The notes below the pieces were generated by a model, which did not search any database, was not told the DNA's origin, and worked only from the letters and a program-made list of their open reading frames with translations. From NCBI GenBank assembly GCA_945981915.1, contig CAMFRJ010000046.1, positions 1-7,453 of the forward strand: a stretch of DNA of 7,453 nucleotides, in the 5' to 3' direction. This stretch comes from an uncultured Erysipelotrichaceae bacterium (lineage in GTDB: Bacteria > Bacillota_I > Bacilli_A > Erysipelotrichales > Coprobacillaceae). Positions 6,034 through 7,453 of this stretch are shown here, piece after piece (positions within the stretch are counted from its first letter, which is position 1; every line of letters begins with the position of its first letter). The translations under genes were made by a program, and so were the position numbers.

Positions 6034-6818
6034 TCGTTTTCCTCCAACATTTCTTCAATTACTTCATAAACATAATTCACTTGTTTTTCTGTATGTTTTT
6101 TTATATCATCACTGACACGATGGAATGTATAGGGATGCATAGCTGTTTCAAACATACTAATATCATTATATGAATCACCTATACAATAAGTTTCAACATC
6201 CTCATCAATCATCGATGATAAAGTTTGTAATCCTGTTCCTTTAGAACAATGATCAACTGTCACATCTAAATAGATTTTATTTAATGTCCCATGAATACCT
6301 TCATAATGATCATCTATGTATTTTTGAATATCTAATATCTCTTCTAGCTTTTCATCGGGGTGAAAAGCACAAAAAATATCAAAATCATCTTTCATTTGTT
6401 TTAAAAGATCTTCAAAATTTTCATCTATTTTGACAAAATCATCACCTTTTAAAACTTTTGTATCATGATGAGTAATATATTCATAGGTATTGTAGCCATC
6501 ATAAAATGTATATATTAAATGAGGATATCGTTGTAAACAATATTGTAAGATTTCTTGAGCATCTTTATTCTTAATTTGCTTTCTTAATAATACATGATCA
6601 TCTCTATCAACAATCATAGCCCCATTATTTAAAACCATATAATCATATTCAAATAAATGAGCAATTGCTTTTGCTTCCTGTAAATTTCTCCCTGTACAAA
6701 ATGCAAAATAGTGACCTTTTTTTCTTAAACGGTGAATAGCTTCTTGATCTTTTGATGAAATGGCATGATGCCCCTCTAAAATTGTTCCATCAATATCACT
6801 AAATAGTATCTTTTTCAT
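6030..6818 (-). CDS. Cof-type HAD-IIB family sugar/nucleotide phosphatase
   Basis: This 262-residue protein carries all four HAD motifs: motif I DIDGT with nucleophile D8 and acid/base D10, motif II T42-G-R within FCTGR, motif III lysine K193 in SKGTGL, and motif IV GDSYND (214-219, D215 and D219). The C2B cap lies between motifs II and III (about 85-185), including NNGAMI (64-69) at its start. Length and motif layout are typical of the Cof/YidA class of soluble, Mg-dependent phosphatases that act on small phosphorylated metabolites, often promiscuously. The start is supported by AAGGAG six bases upstream. It is followed by hisC in an ATGA overlap. The pairing could mean removal of a phosphate from a HisC-linked metabolite, but Cof-type enzymes are not the usual histidinol-phosphate phosphatases, so that is speculative. 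It probably has its own promoter overlapping the end of pfkA. Confidence 0.9.
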   Translation of the reverse strand: MKKILFSDIDGTILEGHHAISSKDQEAIHRLRKKGHYFAFCTGRNLQEAKAIAHLFEYDYMVLNNGAMIVDRDDHVLLRKQIKNKDAQEILQYCLQRYPHLIYTFYDGYNTYEYITHHDTKVLKGDDFVKIDENFEDLLKQMKDDFDIFCAFHPDEKLEEILDIQKYIDDHYEGIHGTLNKIYLDVTVDHCSKGTGLQTLSSMIDEDVETYCIGDSYNDISMFETAMHPYTFHRVSDDIKKHTEKQVNYVYEVIEEMLEENE

Positions 6819-6837
6819 GGTTAGCTCCTTTTCAATT

Positions 6838-6866
6838 ATTATACATAAATATTATCACTAAGCCAA
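6838..6866 (-). promoter_or_regulatory. Candidate sigma-A promoter for the HAD-hisC operon
   Basis: On the minus strand TTGGCT (6866-6861) and TATAAT (6843-6838) are separated by exactly 17 bases, 4/6 and 6/6 matches. The -35 box coincides with the last two sense codons (Leu-Ala) of pfkA. No hairpin terminator is seen in the short pfkA-HAD gap, so read-through from pfkA may add to transcription from this promoter. Confidence 0.55.
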
Positions 6867-7453
6867 TTCATAAAATAACTGATAGAGCTTTTCGTGATTT
6901 TCATTTTGTTCATTTAAAGCATATTCTATCTTTTTTGAGACAATTTGACTATCTTTTAAGCAAACACATAATCCCGTTTGTCTTTCTAACAATAAATCAA
7001 TGGCTGCTTCTGCCATTCGTGAAGCCAAAATACGATCTTCAGGAGTTGGTGAACCTCCTCTTTGAATATGTCCTAAAACAATAGAGCGGCCTGAAAAACT
7101 CGTTTCTTCGCTAATTCTTTGTGCCAATGCTTCAACATCAAAAATTCTTTCACTGGCAATAATGATTGCATGTCTTTTATGATAATCTTTATCGTTTATT
7201 TTTAGTAATTGAATAATTTTTTCTTCATCATATCCTGTTTTATCAGTAATCACAACTTCACTTCCACAAGCAATTGCAGAATATAAGGCCAAATTATCTG
7301 CATGATTGCCCATGACTTCGACAACAAAACAACGATGATGAGAACTTGATGTATCTCTTAATTTATTGACAGCATCAATAATATTATATAAAGCTGTATG
7401 AAAGCCAATAGTTTCGTCAGTTCCATTAATATCATTATCAATCGTTCCTGGAA
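6858..7453 (-). CDS. pfkA: ATP-dependent 6-phosphofructokinase, C-terminal 197 residues (truncated by window edge)
   Basis: The frame is open to the end of the window and the true start lies beyond base 7453; the internal ATG at 7313 is not the start. The visible part aligns without gaps to about residues 123-319 of Escherichia coli PfkA. In that numbering it keeps PGTIDNDI with catalytic D127 and D129, R154 and R162 (LRDTSSSHHR), M169 (EVMG), E222 (ASER), R243, H249 and R252 (GRSIVLGHIQRGG) and the DRILASRM helix. The enzyme phosphorylates fructose 6-phosphate at the committed step of glycolysis in the cytoplasm. One deviation stands out: the residue after EVMG, equivalent to R171, is Asn (EVMGNHADNLAL). 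The ATP-binding N-terminal region is not visible, so nucleotide versus pyrophosphate dependence cannot be read directly; overall similarity favours the ATP-dependent type. Confidence 0.9.
   Translation of the reverse strand, partial: PGTIDNDINGTDETIGFHTALYNIIDAVNKLRDTSSSHHRCFVVEVMGNHADNLALYSAIACGSEVVITDKTGYDEEKIIQLLKINDKDYHKRHAIIIASERIFDVEALAQRISEETSFSGRSIVLGHIQRGGSPTPEDRILASRMAEAAIDLLLERQTGLCVCLKDSQIVSKKIEYALNEQNENHEKLYQLFYELA

Overview
The window comes from a very AT-rich, spore-forming Firmicute (Bacillota). AT-rich codons dominate throughout, the Shine-Dalgarno sites are of the Firmicute AAGGAG/GGAGG type, and a small acid-soluble spore protein gene of the SspI family is present. The overall look fits a gut Erysipelotrichia/Coprobacillaceae-like lineage, but that placement is an inference and not a demonstrated assignment. 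The content is chromosomal: there are no phage structural genes, transposases, tRNA/rRNA genes or CRISPR arrays, and no gene-free stretch longer than 300 bases.

Layout. At the left edge, a truncated YgjP/DUF45-type metal-dependent hydrolase (minus strand) diverges from sspI (plus strand). sspI converges on a two-gene minus-strand unit (a signal-anchored extracytoplasmic protein, then a four-helix membrane protein), and the two units share one hairpin that contains both stop codons. Diverging from that pair is a plus-strand TPR-like protein with a C-terminal zinc-binding SEC-C motif, closed by its own terminator. A plus-strand two-gene operon follows: a lipoprotein with a metzincin/M6-like HExxHxxGxxD zinc site, and one base later a protein that joins a phage Gp37/Gp68 (DUF5131, 'three-Cys-motif') domain to a GNAT acetyltransferase domain. 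This operon converges on hisC, again with both stop codons inside a shared perfect hairpin. The right third is a minus-strand run: the C-terminal two thirds of 6-phosphofructokinase (pfkA), a Cof-type HAD phosphatase, and a HisC-like PLP aminotransferase whose start overlaps the HAD stop (ATGA).

How the genes relate. Strong functional coupling is suggested only within the tight pairs: the two membrane genes at 588-1872, the metalloprotease lipoprotein with the DUF5131-GNAT fusion, and HAD with hisC. The remaining neighbours look like ordinary housekeeping genes set side by side. The most unusual part is 2853-4962, where an exported, lipid-anchored peptidase is translationally coupled to a cytoplasmic two-domain protein of unknown activity.
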